Assembly (NCBI RefSeq): GCF_030864005.1
Contig: NZ_CP132976.1
Location: forward strand, 2,914,001-2,978,000
Source: Achromobacter seleniivolatilans
GTDB taxonomy: Bacteria > Pseudomonadota > Gammaproteobacteria > Burkholderiales > Burkholderiaceae_B
Reading direction: 5' to 3'
Length of the DNA stretch: 64,000 nt
Below are positions 8,950-17,299 of the stretch, in pieces. Under the pieces are notes generated by a model. It saw only the letters and a list, made by a program, of their open reading frames with translations, did no database searches and had not been told where the DNA came from. How positions within the stretch are numbered: position 1 is the stretch's first letter; every line of letters starts with the position of its first letter. The position numbers and the translations under genes are program-made.

Positions 8950-10527
8950 TTACTGCATGCGCACGTTCCACAACCGCGCCTTGTTGTCCGGCATTTGCAG
9001 CACTTCGCCGACTTTGCTCCCCACCGCCCAGGCCATGGGCTGCTGGTGCAGCGGCAGAAAGCGCACATCGTCATGCAAGGTCTGCAAGACCTCGGCCATC
9101 ATCTGGACACGCTTGGGGCGATCCATCTCGGCCGCAGCCGCGTCGATCTTGGCGTCCAGCGCCGCATCGCCCCACTGCCCCCAGTTGAAGACGCCGGCAG
9201 GTCCCGTGCGGCTGTGCATCACTTGCAGGAGGATCGACAGCGCATCAATCTGCGGCTCGTTGGCCCAGCCGTGGATGGTGATGTCGAACTCGCCGCGCGA
9301 GCGCTTCGGGTTCTGCAAAGAGCGCGGGCCGCTGGCCAGCGATGCCTTGACACCGATGCGCGCCCACATCGACGCGGCCGCCTGGCACAGCTCTTCTTCG
9401 TTGACGAACATATCGTTGGAACACAGCAGCGACAGCGTGAACCCATCGGGATATCCGGCATCCGCCAGCAGCTTCTTGGCTCGCGCCGCATCGAAAGGCA
9501 GGCGCTCTTCCTGCTTGGGTTCGTAGCCGGGAATAGACGGCGCCACCAGCGCGCCCGTGGTGCGCGACAGCCCGCGCATCACGCGCTTTTGCAGCAGGTC
9601 CGGCGACAGCGCCATGTACAGCGCCTGCCGCACGCGCAAATCCTTCAGCGGATTCTTGTCGGTAATGTTCGAGCCGACCAGCTTGTCACCCAGGTTGAAG
9701 CCAAAGTACAGCGTGCGCAATTCCGTCGCCGCCAGTACTTTTACGTTAGGCGCGGCACGCAGCCGGTCCAGATCCTGCAAGGGCGCGTTTTCGGTGAAAT
9801 TGATATCGCCAGACAACAACGCGGCCACGCGAGTCGGCGCCGAAGCGATCGGCGTGAATTCGATGCGGTCCAGGTTGTGGCGGGGCTTATCCCACCAATC
9901 CGGGTTCACCACCAGCACGGTGCGCGTGTCAGGGCGATAGGACTCCACCTTGAACGGGCCGGTGCCGTTGGCGTTGTGCGTGGCGTAGCCTTCGATCTTC
10001 TTGGCGGCGTCCGTGGGTTTGGTGCTGTTGTTATCAACCAGCCATTGGCGATTGAAGATGAAGATATTGGTCAGGTCATTCAGCATCAACGGGTACGGAT
10101 GCGTCATTTCGATGTCGACCGTGTAGTCGTCCACCTTGCGCACTGATTTGAAGGCGGGCAGATTGCCCTTGAGCGGTGAGGCATCGTCCGACACGCGAGT
10201 CATGGACGCCACCACATCGTCCGCCGTGAATGGCGCGCCGTTATGGAACTTCACGCCGTGGCGCAGCCGGAACCGTAACACCGTGGGCGAGGTGTTCTCC
10301 CAGGATTCGGCCAGCGCAGGCGTGATGTTGAACTTGTCGTCGTAGCGGATCAGCGCTTCATAGACGTGGTTCAGAAACGCCAGATTGAACGTGCTGCCGT
10401 ACGAATACGGGTCCAGCGAATCCAGGTCGCGCGCGGCGCCCCACTTCAGCGTGTTGGCGGCAGAGGCGCCGCTGATGGCTGACAGCGCGATCACCGCGCC
10501 GGCGGTCCATTTGAGTAAAGTCTTCAT
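8950..10527 (-). CDS. Peptide-type ABC transporter periplasmic binding protein (SBP family 5)
   Basis: Periplasmic receptor that sets the specificity of the importer. The 525-residue product starts MKTLLKWTAGAVIALSAISG with a Sec signal peptide likely cut after GASA (about 23). The mature start NTLKWGAARDLDSLDPYSYG and the later LRHGVKFHNGAPFTADDV are typical of the DppA/OppA family. Start 10527 is preceded by GGGAGAG; the open frame runs to 10854, but the upstream residues have no signal peptide. It is second in the operon, 56 nt after the racemase-like gene. Confidence 0.93.
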   Translation of the reverse strand: MKTLLKWTAGAVIALSAISGASAANTLKWGAARDLDSLDPYSYGSTFNLAFLNHVYEALIRYDDKFNITPALAESWENTSPTVLRFRLRHGVKFHNGAPFTADDVVASMTRVSDDASPLKGNLPAFKSVRKVDDYTVDIEMTHPYPLMLNDLTNIFIFNRQWLVDNNSTKPTDAAKKIEGYATHNANGTGPFKVESYRPDTRTVLVVNPDWWDKPRHNLDRIEFTPIASAPTRVAALLSGDINFTENAPLQDLDRLRAAPNVKVLAATELRTLYFGFNLGDKLVGSNITDKNPLKDLRVRQALYMALSPDLLQKRVMRGLSRTTGALVAPSIPGYEPKQEERLPFDAARAKKLLADAGYPDGFTLSLLCSNDMFVNEEELCQAAASMWARIGVKASLASGPRSLQNPKRSRGEFDITIHGWANEPQIDALSILLQVMHSRTGPAGVFNWGQWGDAALDAKIDAAAAEMDRPKRVQMMAEVLQTLHDDVRFLPLHQQPMAWAVGSKVGEVLQMPDNKARLWNVRMQ

Positions 10528-10583
10528 GGCTGCAACTCTCCCTTGTCTGTTGATCTGAAATACCGTTTGTTTGGATGCCGCCG

Positions 10584-11321
10584 TCAGATCGCGACGGACT
10601 GGCGCTGCGCCCGGTCCAGCGTTGCCAGCGCCTGCACCTGAGCCAGGGCGGCGCGATAGGAATCGATGATGGGCACGGCGGGCAGCCGGGGCAGGCTGGG
10701 CAGATACCCCGCCAGCGCGGCGCCAGCCACAATCAACACATCGGCGCCCTGCTCCACCGCAGCGTCCAGCGCGTGGCTGACGCGCGCAGCCGACTCGGGC
10801 GAGCGCGACACGTAGTCCAGCGCATTGCCGGGCAAGGAAATAATCGCGGCGCAACGGGATTCCAGTCCCAGCTGGCGTATTTGTTCGCGCAACATGCCGG
10901 GCCAGCGCTGGCCCACCGTCACGATGGCGTAGCGGTCGCCGCGCTGCATTGCCGTCAGGATGGAGGCTTCAGCCATGCCCACGACAGGCACCGTCAGGCG
11001 TTCGCGCACGGCGCCAATACCGGGTTCGCCAAAACAGGCAAGCAGACAGGCGTCGAATGGCAGCGCCGCCTGGGCGACTTCATGTTCCACCGTTGCCAAT
11101 ACGGCATGCGCAGCAATCGCGGCTTCTGCGCGGCTGGCGATATAGGCGGGTCCGAAGGCGGCAGTTACGGCGTGAACGTGCGCGGCGCCCCCAAAAAAAC
11201 TGCGCGCCTGCGCCGCCAGGCTGCCGGTCAATTCAGAGGTGGTGTTGCCGTTCACCACCAACAGGCGATAGGGCAACAAGGCGGGCCGATCCACAGTGAC
11301 GGCGTCGGACATAGCAGACAT
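10584..11321 (-). CDS. Asp/Glu/hydantoin racemase-superfamily protein with a single conserved cysteine
   Basis: 245 residues. The motif LLVVNGNTT at the start and ACFGEPGIGAVRE around Cys96 identify the Asp/Glu/hydantoin racemase superfamily, whose racemases use two opposed cysteines. The second, usually in a GCAG-like strand, is replaced here: the strand reads DVLIVAGAALAG with Ala near 201. A normal two-base racemization is therefore doubtful, and an isomerase or decarboxylase role is possible. The start at 11321 has GAGG 8 nt upstream; 11312 is an alternative. First gene of the operon, divergent from the GntR regulator. Confidence 0.85.
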   Translation of the reverse strand: MSAMSDAVTVDRPALLPYRLLVVNGNTTSELTGSLAAQARSFFGGAAHVHAVTAAFGPAYIASRAEAAIAAHAVLATVEHEVAQAALPFDACLLACFGEPGIGAVRERLTVPVVGMAEASILTAMQRGDRYAIVTVGQRWPGMLREQIRQLGLESRCAAIISLPGNALDYVSRSPESAARVSHALDAAVEQGADVLIVAGAALAGYLPSLPRLPAVPIIDSYRAALAQVQALATLDRAQRQSVAI

Positions 11322-11339
11322 AAGACAAACCTCGATTGG

Positions 11340-11407
11340 TTTGTATACGATCACAAAATACAAATTCGCTGCGAATCGCTGATTTTGTATAAATTCTTGT
11401 ATACGAT
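11340..11407. promoter_or_regulatory. Operator region with direct repeats of TTGTATACGAT
   Basis: TTGTATACGAT occurs at 11341-11351 and again at 11397-11407. Between them are inverted half-sites ATACAAA (about 11359) and TTTGTAT (about 11384) around an ATTCGC-T-GCGAAT dyad. The GTATAC core is a palindrome as expected for GntR/FCD operators. It lies just upstream of the racemase operon start, so repression of that operon by the divergent regulator is likely. Confidence 0.6.
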
Positions 11408-11569
11408 TTATGTCGCCAATTTACGCCGATAAGACGGACCATCAAGCTATCGATAACCCTTATCGTGCGGTGTAGTATGCTTGCCAACAGCCCGCAAAGG
11501 TACGCTGGCCGCAGTCGCCAGACGATTCCTACACAATGAAAACGGGCAAGCACAGGAGCGAAAAAGAAG
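11408..11569. other. Remainder of the divergent regulatory spacer
   Basis: No gene seen. It carries the leader of the GntR gene, with AGGAGCG about 14 nt before its ATG. I could not identify a convincing -35/-10 pair. Confidence 0.35.
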
Positions 11570-12289
11570 ATGAAATCCCTAGCGCCGCCGGCCGATGAGC
11601 CCGCCAAGAAGGACACGAATCGCACTGAAATCGTATACAAAAACTTACGCCGAGCCATCATTGAGCAAGCTCTTCTGCCGGGAGACAAGCTGCCTGAAGA
11701 CGTGATCGGCGAACGTTTCGGCGTCAGCCGCACGATCGTGCGTGGCGTGCTTACGCGCTTGTTCAGCGAAGGCTTGGTGGATTTGCGGCCCAACCGCGGC
11801 GCAGCGGTGGCCCGGCCCAGCCTGGAAGAGGCGCACGACATCTTCGAGGCCCGCCGCTGCCTGGAGCGCGATGTGGCGCGCCGGCTGCTGCAACACATCA
11901 CCGAGGCCGGCCTCAGCCGGCTGGCGCAACATGTGGCGCAAGAGGAAGAGGCGCGCCAGCGCAACAGCACCAATGAATCCATCCGGCTGTCAGGCGAATT
12001 TCATATCCTGATGGCCGAGCTGTCGGGCAATGCGGTGTATGCGCGCTACGTGAACGAGATTGTGTCGCGGTGCTCGCTGATTCTGGCCCTTTATGGGCGG
12101 CCGCATTCAAGCGAATGCGCGGTCAGCGAACATATGGAGATTGTGCAAGGGCTGCGCGCACGCGACGAAAAGCACGTGCTGCATCTGCTGGAGCACCACC
12201 TGGAGTCGGTGACGGCGCGCGCGCTGTTGAGCACGGATGGTTCGGGCGTGCGGGATATCCGCAAGATCCTGGATCGTTACGGCACGTAG
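11570..12289 (+). CDS. GntR-family regulator, FCD subfamily
   Basis: 239-residue transcription factor: an N-terminal winged helix-turn-helix (about 20-85, including LPEDVIGERFGVSRTIVRGVL) and an all-helical FCD effector domain (about 95-225) with metal-binding-type His residues. It is divergent from the hydrolase/transporter operon and probably represses it until the substrate or a product binds. A third motif copy, inverted (ATCGTATACAA, 11630-11640), lies inside its own codons 21-24, suggesting autoregulation. A bidirectional terminator follows. Confidence 0.9.
   Translation: MKSLAPPADEPAKKDTNRTEIVYKNLRRAIIEQALLPGDKLPEDVIGERFGVSRTIVRGVLTRLFSEGLVDLRPNRGAAVARPSLEEAHDIFEARRCLERDVARRLLQHITEAGLSRLAQHVAQEEEARQRNSTNESIRLSGEFHILMAELSGNAVYARYVNEIVSRCSLILALYGRPHSSECAVSEHMEIVQGLRARDEKHVLHLLEHHLESVTARALLSTDGSGVRDIRKILDRYGT
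11630..11640 (-). promoter_or_regulatory. Third, intragenic copy of the GntR-type motif
   Basis: ATCGTATACAA is the exact reverse complement of the TTGTATACGAT repeats at 11341 and 11397 and sits in the 5' coding part of the regulator gene. It could act as a roadblock operator or allow looping to the upstream sites. Confidence 0.45.
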
Positions 12290-12328
12290 CACCAGGCCCG
12301 CCCGATAGGCGCACCTGCCCCGCCGAAT

Positions 12329-12357
12329 GAAAAAGCGCCCGATCGGGGCGCTTTTTC
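12329..12357. terminator. Bidirectional intrinsic terminator
   Basis: AAAAAGCGCCC, loop GATCG, GGGCGCTTTTT: a perfect 11-bp stem flanked by A and T runs. It lies between the converging GntR and DUF3579 genes and can serve both. Confidence 0.9.
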
Positions 12358-12368
12358 GTTCATGAGGC

Positions 12369-12659
12369 CTAAATTTCGCGTTCTTCCGTCTTGAGGTTGT
12401 TGTCGCGGGCGAAATCCACCACAAACTTGTACGCCAGCGGTTCCAGCTCGCGTAAACGCAAGTCGACCACAACCCCGCGCACACCGTCGATCACGACGGG
12501 CAGCACATAGGGCGAATAAGTGAGGTGGTTACCAGCACTGCCGGCGGGCCGGAACTGTGCCATTACGCCAGCGAGCCGCTCCGCCCAATCGCTGGGGCGG
12601 AATCGGCTACCGCTTTCGGTAACGCCATGAATTACGAATTGTCTGACGCGAGTTGCCAT
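12369..12659 (-). CDS. DUF3579 family protein
   Basis: 96-residue soluble protein of unknown function, matching the small DUF3579 family by my recognition of FRPSDWAERLAGVMAQF and the segments LTYSPYVLPVVIDGVRGVVVD and LRLRELEPLAYKFVVDFARDN. Members often sit beside arginine-biosynthesis genes in Burkholderiales; here it is divergent from argD-argF, so a link to arginine metabolism is a guess from context. No signal peptide or membrane segment. Confidence 0.75.
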   Translation of the reverse strand: MATRVRQFVIHGVTESGSRFRPSDWAERLAGVMAQFRPAGSAGNHLTYSPYVLPVVIDGVRGVVVDLRLRELEPLAYKFVVDFARDNNLKTEEREI

Positions 12660-12884
12660 GAGTTCTTCACTACAGCGCGCCTTTCACGAAAGCCGGATCT
12701 TCGGCGTGATCAAACATGCGCCCTGCGCCGCGAATTGTATATGATTGATCCTTTGCCCTCTTCCAAAAGGCGATTCGCCCCTGAATTTCCGTCTGAACGG
12801 GCGCCGGCTGGAGCAACAGCCAGGGCAAAAACAAGGGCTCGCGCAAGAGCCGCCGTATTTGAAATCATCCCAGGAGGATCCGTC
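12660..12884. promoter_or_regulatory. Divergent promoter region of DUF3579 and argD
   Basis: 225 nt with no credible gene. An AT-rich patch with TTGTATATGATTG near 12735-12747 could carry a -10 element. AGGAGG at 12872-12877 is the argD ribosome-binding site. Confidence 0.35.
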
Positions 12885-14066
12885 ATGACCTCGCCTCTGG
12901 CCAATATCTATGCCCGCCTGCCGGTAGCGTTCACGCACGGCCAGGGCGTCTGGCTGTGGGATGCGAACGGACGGAAATACCTGGACGCGCTGGCGGGCAT
13001 CGGCGTTTCTTGCCTGGGCCACGCGCACCCGAAGCTTGTGGCCGCCATCAGTGAGCAGGCCGCGCGCATCATTCACACGTCGAATATCTACGAAGTGCCG
13101 CAACAAACGGCGCTTGCCGCACGCCTGACGGCGCTGTCCGGCATGCAGGAAGTCGCGTTCAACAACAGCGGCTCGGAAGCCAACGAGGCAGCCATCAAGC
13201 TGGCCCGCTATTACGCCTACCAGCGCGGCAACCAGCACGCCCACATCATCACCATGGATTCGTCCTGGCATGGCCGCACCTTGGCCACGCTGGCGGCCAC
13301 GGGCAGCGACAAGGCGCGCAAGGGCTTCGGCCCTCTACCCAGCGGCTTCATTCAGGTGCCCTACAACAACCTGGATGCCGTGCGCGCCGCCGGCGACGCT
13401 GAACCGCGCACCACGGCGGTGCTGCTGGAAGTGCTGCAGGGCGAAGGCGGTATCCGCCCGTCGGATATTGCGTATCTGCAAGAAGTGCGCCGCCTGTGCA
13501 CCGAGCGCGGCTGGCTGCTGATGATTGATGAAGTGCAATCCGGCGTTGGCCGCACGGGCAAGTGGTTCGCTCACCAATGGGCGGGCATCTTGCCCGACGT
13601 CATGACACTGGCCAAGGGCCTGGCTGGCGGCGTGCCAATCGGCGCGATGCTGGCCGCCGGCCCTGCCGCGGGCGTATTGACGCCGGGCACGCATGGCACC
13701 ACCTTTGGCGGCGGTCCGCTGGTCTGCGCTGCCGGGCTGGCGGTGCTGGACACGCTGGAATCCGACAAATTGCTGGACAACGCCCACGCCGTGGGCAACT
13801 ACCTGAAAGACACACTGGCCGGCGCCCTGGCTGACACTCCGGGCGTTACCGAGGTACGCGGCCGCGGTTTGATGCTGGGCATCGAACTGAACCGCCCTTG
13901 CGGCGTCCTGGCCTTGAACGCCTTGGAAGCCGGCCTGCTTATCAACGTCACGCGCGACCGCGTCATCCGCATGCTGCCGCCGCTGATACTGAACCGGCAA
14001 GAAGCCGATCAGATCGTCTCCATCCTGGTTCCGCTCATTCAACAGTTCCTGGCCGAAAAACCATAA
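12885..14066 (+). CDS. argD: Acetylornithine aminotransferase
   Basis: PLP-dependent class III aminotransferase converting N-acetylglutamate semialdehyde to N-acetylornithine in arginine biosynthesis. The 393-residue product shows NNSGSEANEAAIK (about 93-105), DEVQSGVGRTG (about 215-225) and the cofactor lysine in TLAKGLAGG (Lys244), at usual family length. Start 12885 has AGGAGG 7 nt upstream; the frame is open back to 12525 but without such a site. argF follows 38 nt downstream, which supports argD over other class III transaminases. Confidence 0.93.
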   Translation: MTSPLANIYARLPVAFTHGQGVWLWDANGRKYLDALAGIGVSCLGHAHPKLVAAISEQAARIIHTSNIYEVPQQTALAARLTALSGMQEVAFNNSGSEANEAAIKLARYYAYQRGNQHAHIITMDSSWHGRTLATLAATGSDKARKGFGPLPSGFIQVPYNNLDAVRAAGDAEPRTTAVLLEVLQGEGGIRPSDIAYLQEVRRLCTERGWLLMIDEVQSGVGRTGKWFAHQWAGILPDVMTLAKGLAGGVPIGAMLAAGPAAGVLTPGTHGTTFGGGPLVCAAGLAVLDTLESDKLLDNAHAVGNYLKDTLAGALADTPGVTEVRGRGLMLGIELNRPCGVLALNALEAGLLINVTRDRVIRMLPPLILNRQEADQIVSILVPLIQQFLAEKP

Positions 14067-14104
14067 TCAACGTCCCGCCCGGGCCATAAGCCTGGCCGGG
14101 CCTA

Positions 14105-15064
14105 ATGACCTGCGACATCACCATGACTCCTCCCACGACTCAAAACGGCCCGTTGCGGCATTTTCTTCAGTTCAAGGACTTCTCGCCCGCCGAGATCGCG
14201 TACGTGCTGGACCGCGCGCGCCTGATCAAGGAAAAATTCAAACGCTATGAACCCCATATGCCGCTGCATGACCGCACGCTGGCGATGGTGTTTGAAAAGG
14301 CCAGCACACGCACCCGCGTGTCGTTTGAAGCCGGCATGTACCAAATGGGCGGTTCGGTCATCAACCTGACCTCGAACGATTCCCAGTTGGGCCGCTCTGA
14401 ACCCATCGAAGACACCGCGCGCGTGATCTCGCGCATGGTCGACATCGTCATGATCCGCACATTCGAGCAGACCCGCATCGAGCGCTTTGCGTCGCACTCG
14501 CGCGTGCCCGTGATCAACGGCCTGACCAACGAATTCCACCCCTGCCAGATCCTGGCGGACATCTTCACCTACATCGAGCACCGCGGCCCTATCGCCGGCA
14601 AGACGGTGGCCTGGGTGGGCGACGCCAACAACATGGCCTACACGTGGCTGCACGCCGCAGAAATGCTGGGCTTTACGCTGCATGTGTCCACCCCGGCGGG
14701 TTATGAGCTGGAAGCCGCGCGTATCGGCACGCCTTCGGCCAAGGTCTTGCGGCAGTTCAAGGACCCGATGCAAGCCTGCCAGGGCGCGCATCTGGTCACG
14801 ACTGATGTCTGGACCAGCATGGGCTACGAAGCCGAAAACGAAGAGCGCCGCGCGGCGTTCGCCGACTGGTGCGTGGATGCCGAAATGATGGCAGCCGCTG
14901 ACGCCGAAGCCGTCTTCATGCACTGCCTGCCCGCCCACCGCGGCGAAGAAGTCACGGGCGAAGTCATCGACGGCCCGCAAAGCGTGGTCTGGGACGAAGC
15001 CGAAAACCGTCTGCACGTGCAAAAAGCGCTGATGGAATTCCTGTTGCTGGGCCAGATCAAGTAA
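14105..15064 (+). CDS. argF: Ornithine carbamoyltransferase
   Basis: Makes citrulline from ornithine and carbamoyl phosphate. The 319-residue product carries the carbamoyl-phosphate motif STRTR (67-71), HPCQ (145-148), the ornithine-side motif near 233-240 and the catalytic HCLPAHRG (273-280). The first ATG (14105) is used; a second at 14123 would remove six residues, and neither has a strong ribosome-binding site. It forms a unit with argD and ends at an intrinsic terminator. argG lies separately at 27471. Confidence 0.95.
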   Translation: MTCDITMTPPTTQNGPLRHFLQFKDFSPAEIAYVLDRARLIKEKFKRYEPHMPLHDRTLAMVFEKASTRTRVSFEAGMYQMGGSVINLTSNDSQLGRSEPIEDTARVISRMVDIVMIRTFEQTRIERFASHSRVPVINGLTNEFHPCQILADIFTYIEHRGPIAGKTVAWVGDANNMAYTWLHAAEMLGFTLHVSTPAGYELEAARIGTPSAKVLRQFKDPMQACQGAHLVTTDVWTSMGYEAENEERRAAFADWCVDAEMMAAADAEAVFMHCLPAHRGEEVTGEVIDGPQSVVWDEAENRLHVQKALMEFLLLGQIK

Positions 15065-15080
15065 GCCGGTTCAGCATGAA

Positions 15081-15115
15081 AGAGGCCTGGATATCGCAAG
15101 ATTCCAGGCCTTTTT
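15081..15115 (+). terminator. Intrinsic terminator of argDF
   Basis: AGGCCTGGA and TCCAGGCCT form a GC-rich stem around an 11-nt loop followed by TTTTT, 17 nt after the argF stop codon. Confidence 0.9.
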
Positions 15116-15168
15116 ACTAGATCAGGCGCTGCAAATTGAACTGAGCGCCACATACGCAAAAACCCGCG

Positions 15169-15732
15169 TCACAGTATTTTCTTGAACATCGTCCGTCGTG
15201 TATTGCGGAACGACGGGCGCACCCGGCTGCTCCAGTCGGTGGCGCGCACCGCGAGCCACGGCGGACTGCCGAATGTCTCTTGGGTGTGCAGGTCATAGCA
15301 GGCCAGATAACGCGGCGCCTCATCGCGGCATTCGTAGCGCATTGCACGCACCGTGCCGGGCACCGACGCCAAGCCCGGCAAATGTTCCTGGTCGTACCAC
15401 GCGTTCAGATCGGCCTCGGCTTCCGGAGTCACATCGGTTTCAACGATGTAGTGCCAAGGCGCATCCTGACCCGCCGACGCCCCCGGCAAATCCAGCGTGC
15501 GATGCACCACCCGCGCATGCGCGCCAGGAAATTGCTCTGCCAAACGAGCCTGAATCTCGGGCAGCGCGGCGGCTGCGCCACGAAAATAGACGTAGGTGTC
15601 GTCACCTTCCAACGCCGCATACGCGTTGACCCGCAGGCCATCCAGCCCCTGCGTCAGACGCCGGGCCATATCGGCCGCGCGTGCTTCGTCAAAGCGTTCG
15701 CCCAGCGACACCAGCAATACCGTTTCCTGCAT
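15169..15732 (-). CDS. Small dimeric alpha/beta-barrel-type protein (DUF4286-like)
   Basis: 187-residue soluble protein. Residues about 110-135 (LNAWYDQEHLPGLASVPGTV) resemble the WYDEEHLP motif of DUF4286/EthD-like ferredoxin-fold proteins. Function is not established. It is the last gene of the operon that starts with the lactonase-like amidohydrolase, 12 nt downstream of the CMD-family gene. That context suggests a helper enzyme for a ring-fission or lactone intermediate. Confidence 0.6.
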   Translation of the reverse strand: MQETVLLVSLGERFDEARAADMARRLTQGLDGLRVNAYAALEGDDTYVYFRGAAAALPEIQARLAEQFPGAHARVVHRTLDLPGASAGQDAPWHYIVETDVTPEAEADLNAWYDQEHLPGLASVPGTVRAMRYECRDEAPRYLACYDLHTQETFGSPPWLAVRATDWSSRVRPSFRNTRRTMFKKIL

Positions 15733-15744
15733 CGTCTTCTCCGA

Positions 15745-16275
15745 TCAATGGCCGACGCGCAGCGCCACCAAAAAGCGCGACACCATGTTGTACGCGCCGA
15801 CAGTTGCCGCCAGTTCCACCAGTTGCGCATCATCGTAGCGTGCGCGCAGCGGTGCAAATACTGCGTCGGGCACTTCGATGTCGCGCGTCATGGCGTCGGT
15901 CAACGCCAGCACATCGGCCTCGCCGGGCGCCAGCTCTGCCACGGCGTTGGGCGCGGGATGACCGCGCAACGCGTCGATCATGGTTTGAGGCATGCCGCCC
16001 GCCAAAGCGTGCGGCACATGCGCGTCGAATTCGTATGGCGCATTGTTCAGCGTGGCCACGCGCAAGATAATCAATTCGCGCAAGCGCGGCGACAATGACG
16101 TCTTCTGACGGATGGCGGTCAGCATGGCTTCCCAGCCTTCCACCACTGCCGGGCTGTTCAACAGAACCTGATACAAAGGCGATATCCGGCCGCGTGCGGC
16201 CGTGATGCGCGCTTCCACAGCGGCCAGTTCCTGGCGCGTGCCCGGTACGACGGGGGTCACTCGGCTTGCGCTCAT
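15745..16275 (-). CDS. Carboxymuconolactone decarboxylase-family protein
   Basis: 176 residues with the CMD/AhpD-like helical core, including LSPRLRELIILRVATLNNA followed by an FDAHVPHALAGG stretch. The CxxC of peroxidase-type AhpD proteins is absent, so a lyase- or isomerase-like role is more likely than redox. Start 16275 is chosen for GGAG 6 nt upstream; the frame opens at 16320. It begins 2 nt after the binding-protein stop and precedes the DUF4286-like gene. Substrate unknown. Confidence 0.82.
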   Translation of the reverse strand: MSASRVTPVVPGTRQELAAVEARITAARGRISPLYQVLLNSPAVVEGWEAMLTAIRQKTSLSPRLRELIILRVATLNNAPYEFDAHVPHALAGGMPQTMIDALRGHPAPNAVAELAPGEADVLALTDAMTRDIEVPDAVFAPLRARYDDAQLVELAATVGAYNMVSRFLVALRVGH

Positions 16276-16277
16276 GA

Positions 16278-17231
16278 TTACTCCGGACGGATGTTTTTGC
16301 GCTGGATCAGTGCGGTCCACTTATCGCGATCCGATGCGATCAGTGCGGTCAATTCCGCCGGCGAGCTGGGCGCGGCCTGCGCGCCGAACTTCTCCAGCTT
16401 GGCGCGCACGGCTTCGTTGCTCAGTGCGGCACGCACAGCCTGATTGAGCTTTTCAACGGTAGCGGCCGGAGTGGACGCGGGCGCCACAATGCCATACCAG
16501 TTGTTGGATTCAACGCCGGCAATGCCTTGCTCGGCCAGCGTCTTTACGTCCGGCAGCAGCGGATGGCGCGTGGGCGCGGCAATACCCAGCGGCTTCAGCT
16601 TTCCGCCCTGGATGTGGCCGATCAGCCCGGGCACGTCGCCGAAAAAGCCCGACACCTGATTACCCATCACATCGTTGATCACGGGAGCCGCGCCCTTGTA
16701 GGGCACGTGCATCACGTTGGCCTTGCTGGCGTCCGCAAACATTTCCATCGTCAAATGCGGAATGCTGCCTATGCCCGATGAGCCGATGGCGACCGATTGC
16801 GATGCCGCCTGCGATTTCTTGACGAAGTCCGCGGCGTCAGTAGCCGGATTGACCGGGTTCACCACGAACACCGTGGCGTTGTTCACGACCTTGGACACCG
16901 GCGCAAAGTCGCGCACCGGGTCATACGGCAGGTCCTTGTACAAGGCGGGGCTGATCGACACCGCGCCGACGCTGGTCAGAAACAGCACCGAACCGTCGCC
17001 TGCCGCCTTGGCCACATAGGCCGCCGCGATGTTGCCATTGGCGCCTGCCTTGTTCTCAACAATGACCTGCTGCTTGAGTTCTTTGCCCAGTTGTTCGGCC
17101 AGCACCCGGCCGACCAGATCGACCGGGCCGCCAGGCGGAAACGCGACGATCAGACGGACGGGGCCGTCGGCGTGGGCTGCGCCCAGCGCGGCCAGACTCA
17201 GCACAGAGGCCGATAGAATTTTCTTGAACAT
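16278..17231 (-). CDS. Bug/TctC-family periplasmic solute-binding protein
   Basis: Receptor of the Bug (Bordetella uptake gene)/TctC family for carboxylates, 317 residues. A signal peptide MFKKILSASVLSLAALGAAHA (cut near 21) is followed by the family motif RLIVAFPPGGPVDLVGR and VIVENKAGANGNIAA. No TctA/TctB membrane genes are adjacent, which is common for this expanded family. It lies between a lactonase-like amidohydrolase and a CMD-family gene, so it may deliver or sense the compound that they process. Confidence 0.93.
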   Translation of the reverse strand: MFKKILSASVLSLAALGAAHADGPVRLIVAFPPGGPVDLVGRVLAEQLGKELKQQVIVENKAGANGNIAAAYVAKAAGDGSVLFLTSVGAVSISPALYKDLPYDPVRDFAPVSKVVNNATVFVVNPVNPATDAADFVKKSQAASQSVAIGSSGIGSIPHLTMEMFADASKANVMHVPYKGAAPVINDVMGNQVSGFFGDVPGLIGHIQGGKLKPLGIAAPTRHPLLPDVKTLAEQGIAGVESNNWYGIVAPASTPAATVEKLNQAVRAALSNEAVRAKLEKFGAQAAPSSPAELTALIASDRDKWTALIQRKNIRPE

Positions 17232-17299
17232 GGTGTCTCCTCGTTGAATGCAATATTGTTTTTGCTGGCAAGCGCCGTCTGTCTATGCGGCGCTGCTGC

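Noticed and set aside
15177..17231. Shared TTTTCTTGAACAT at the end of the DUF4286-like gene and the start of the Bug gene
   Set aside because: 13 bases only; consistent with chance or codon similarity (both encode MFKKIL), with no flanking homology.
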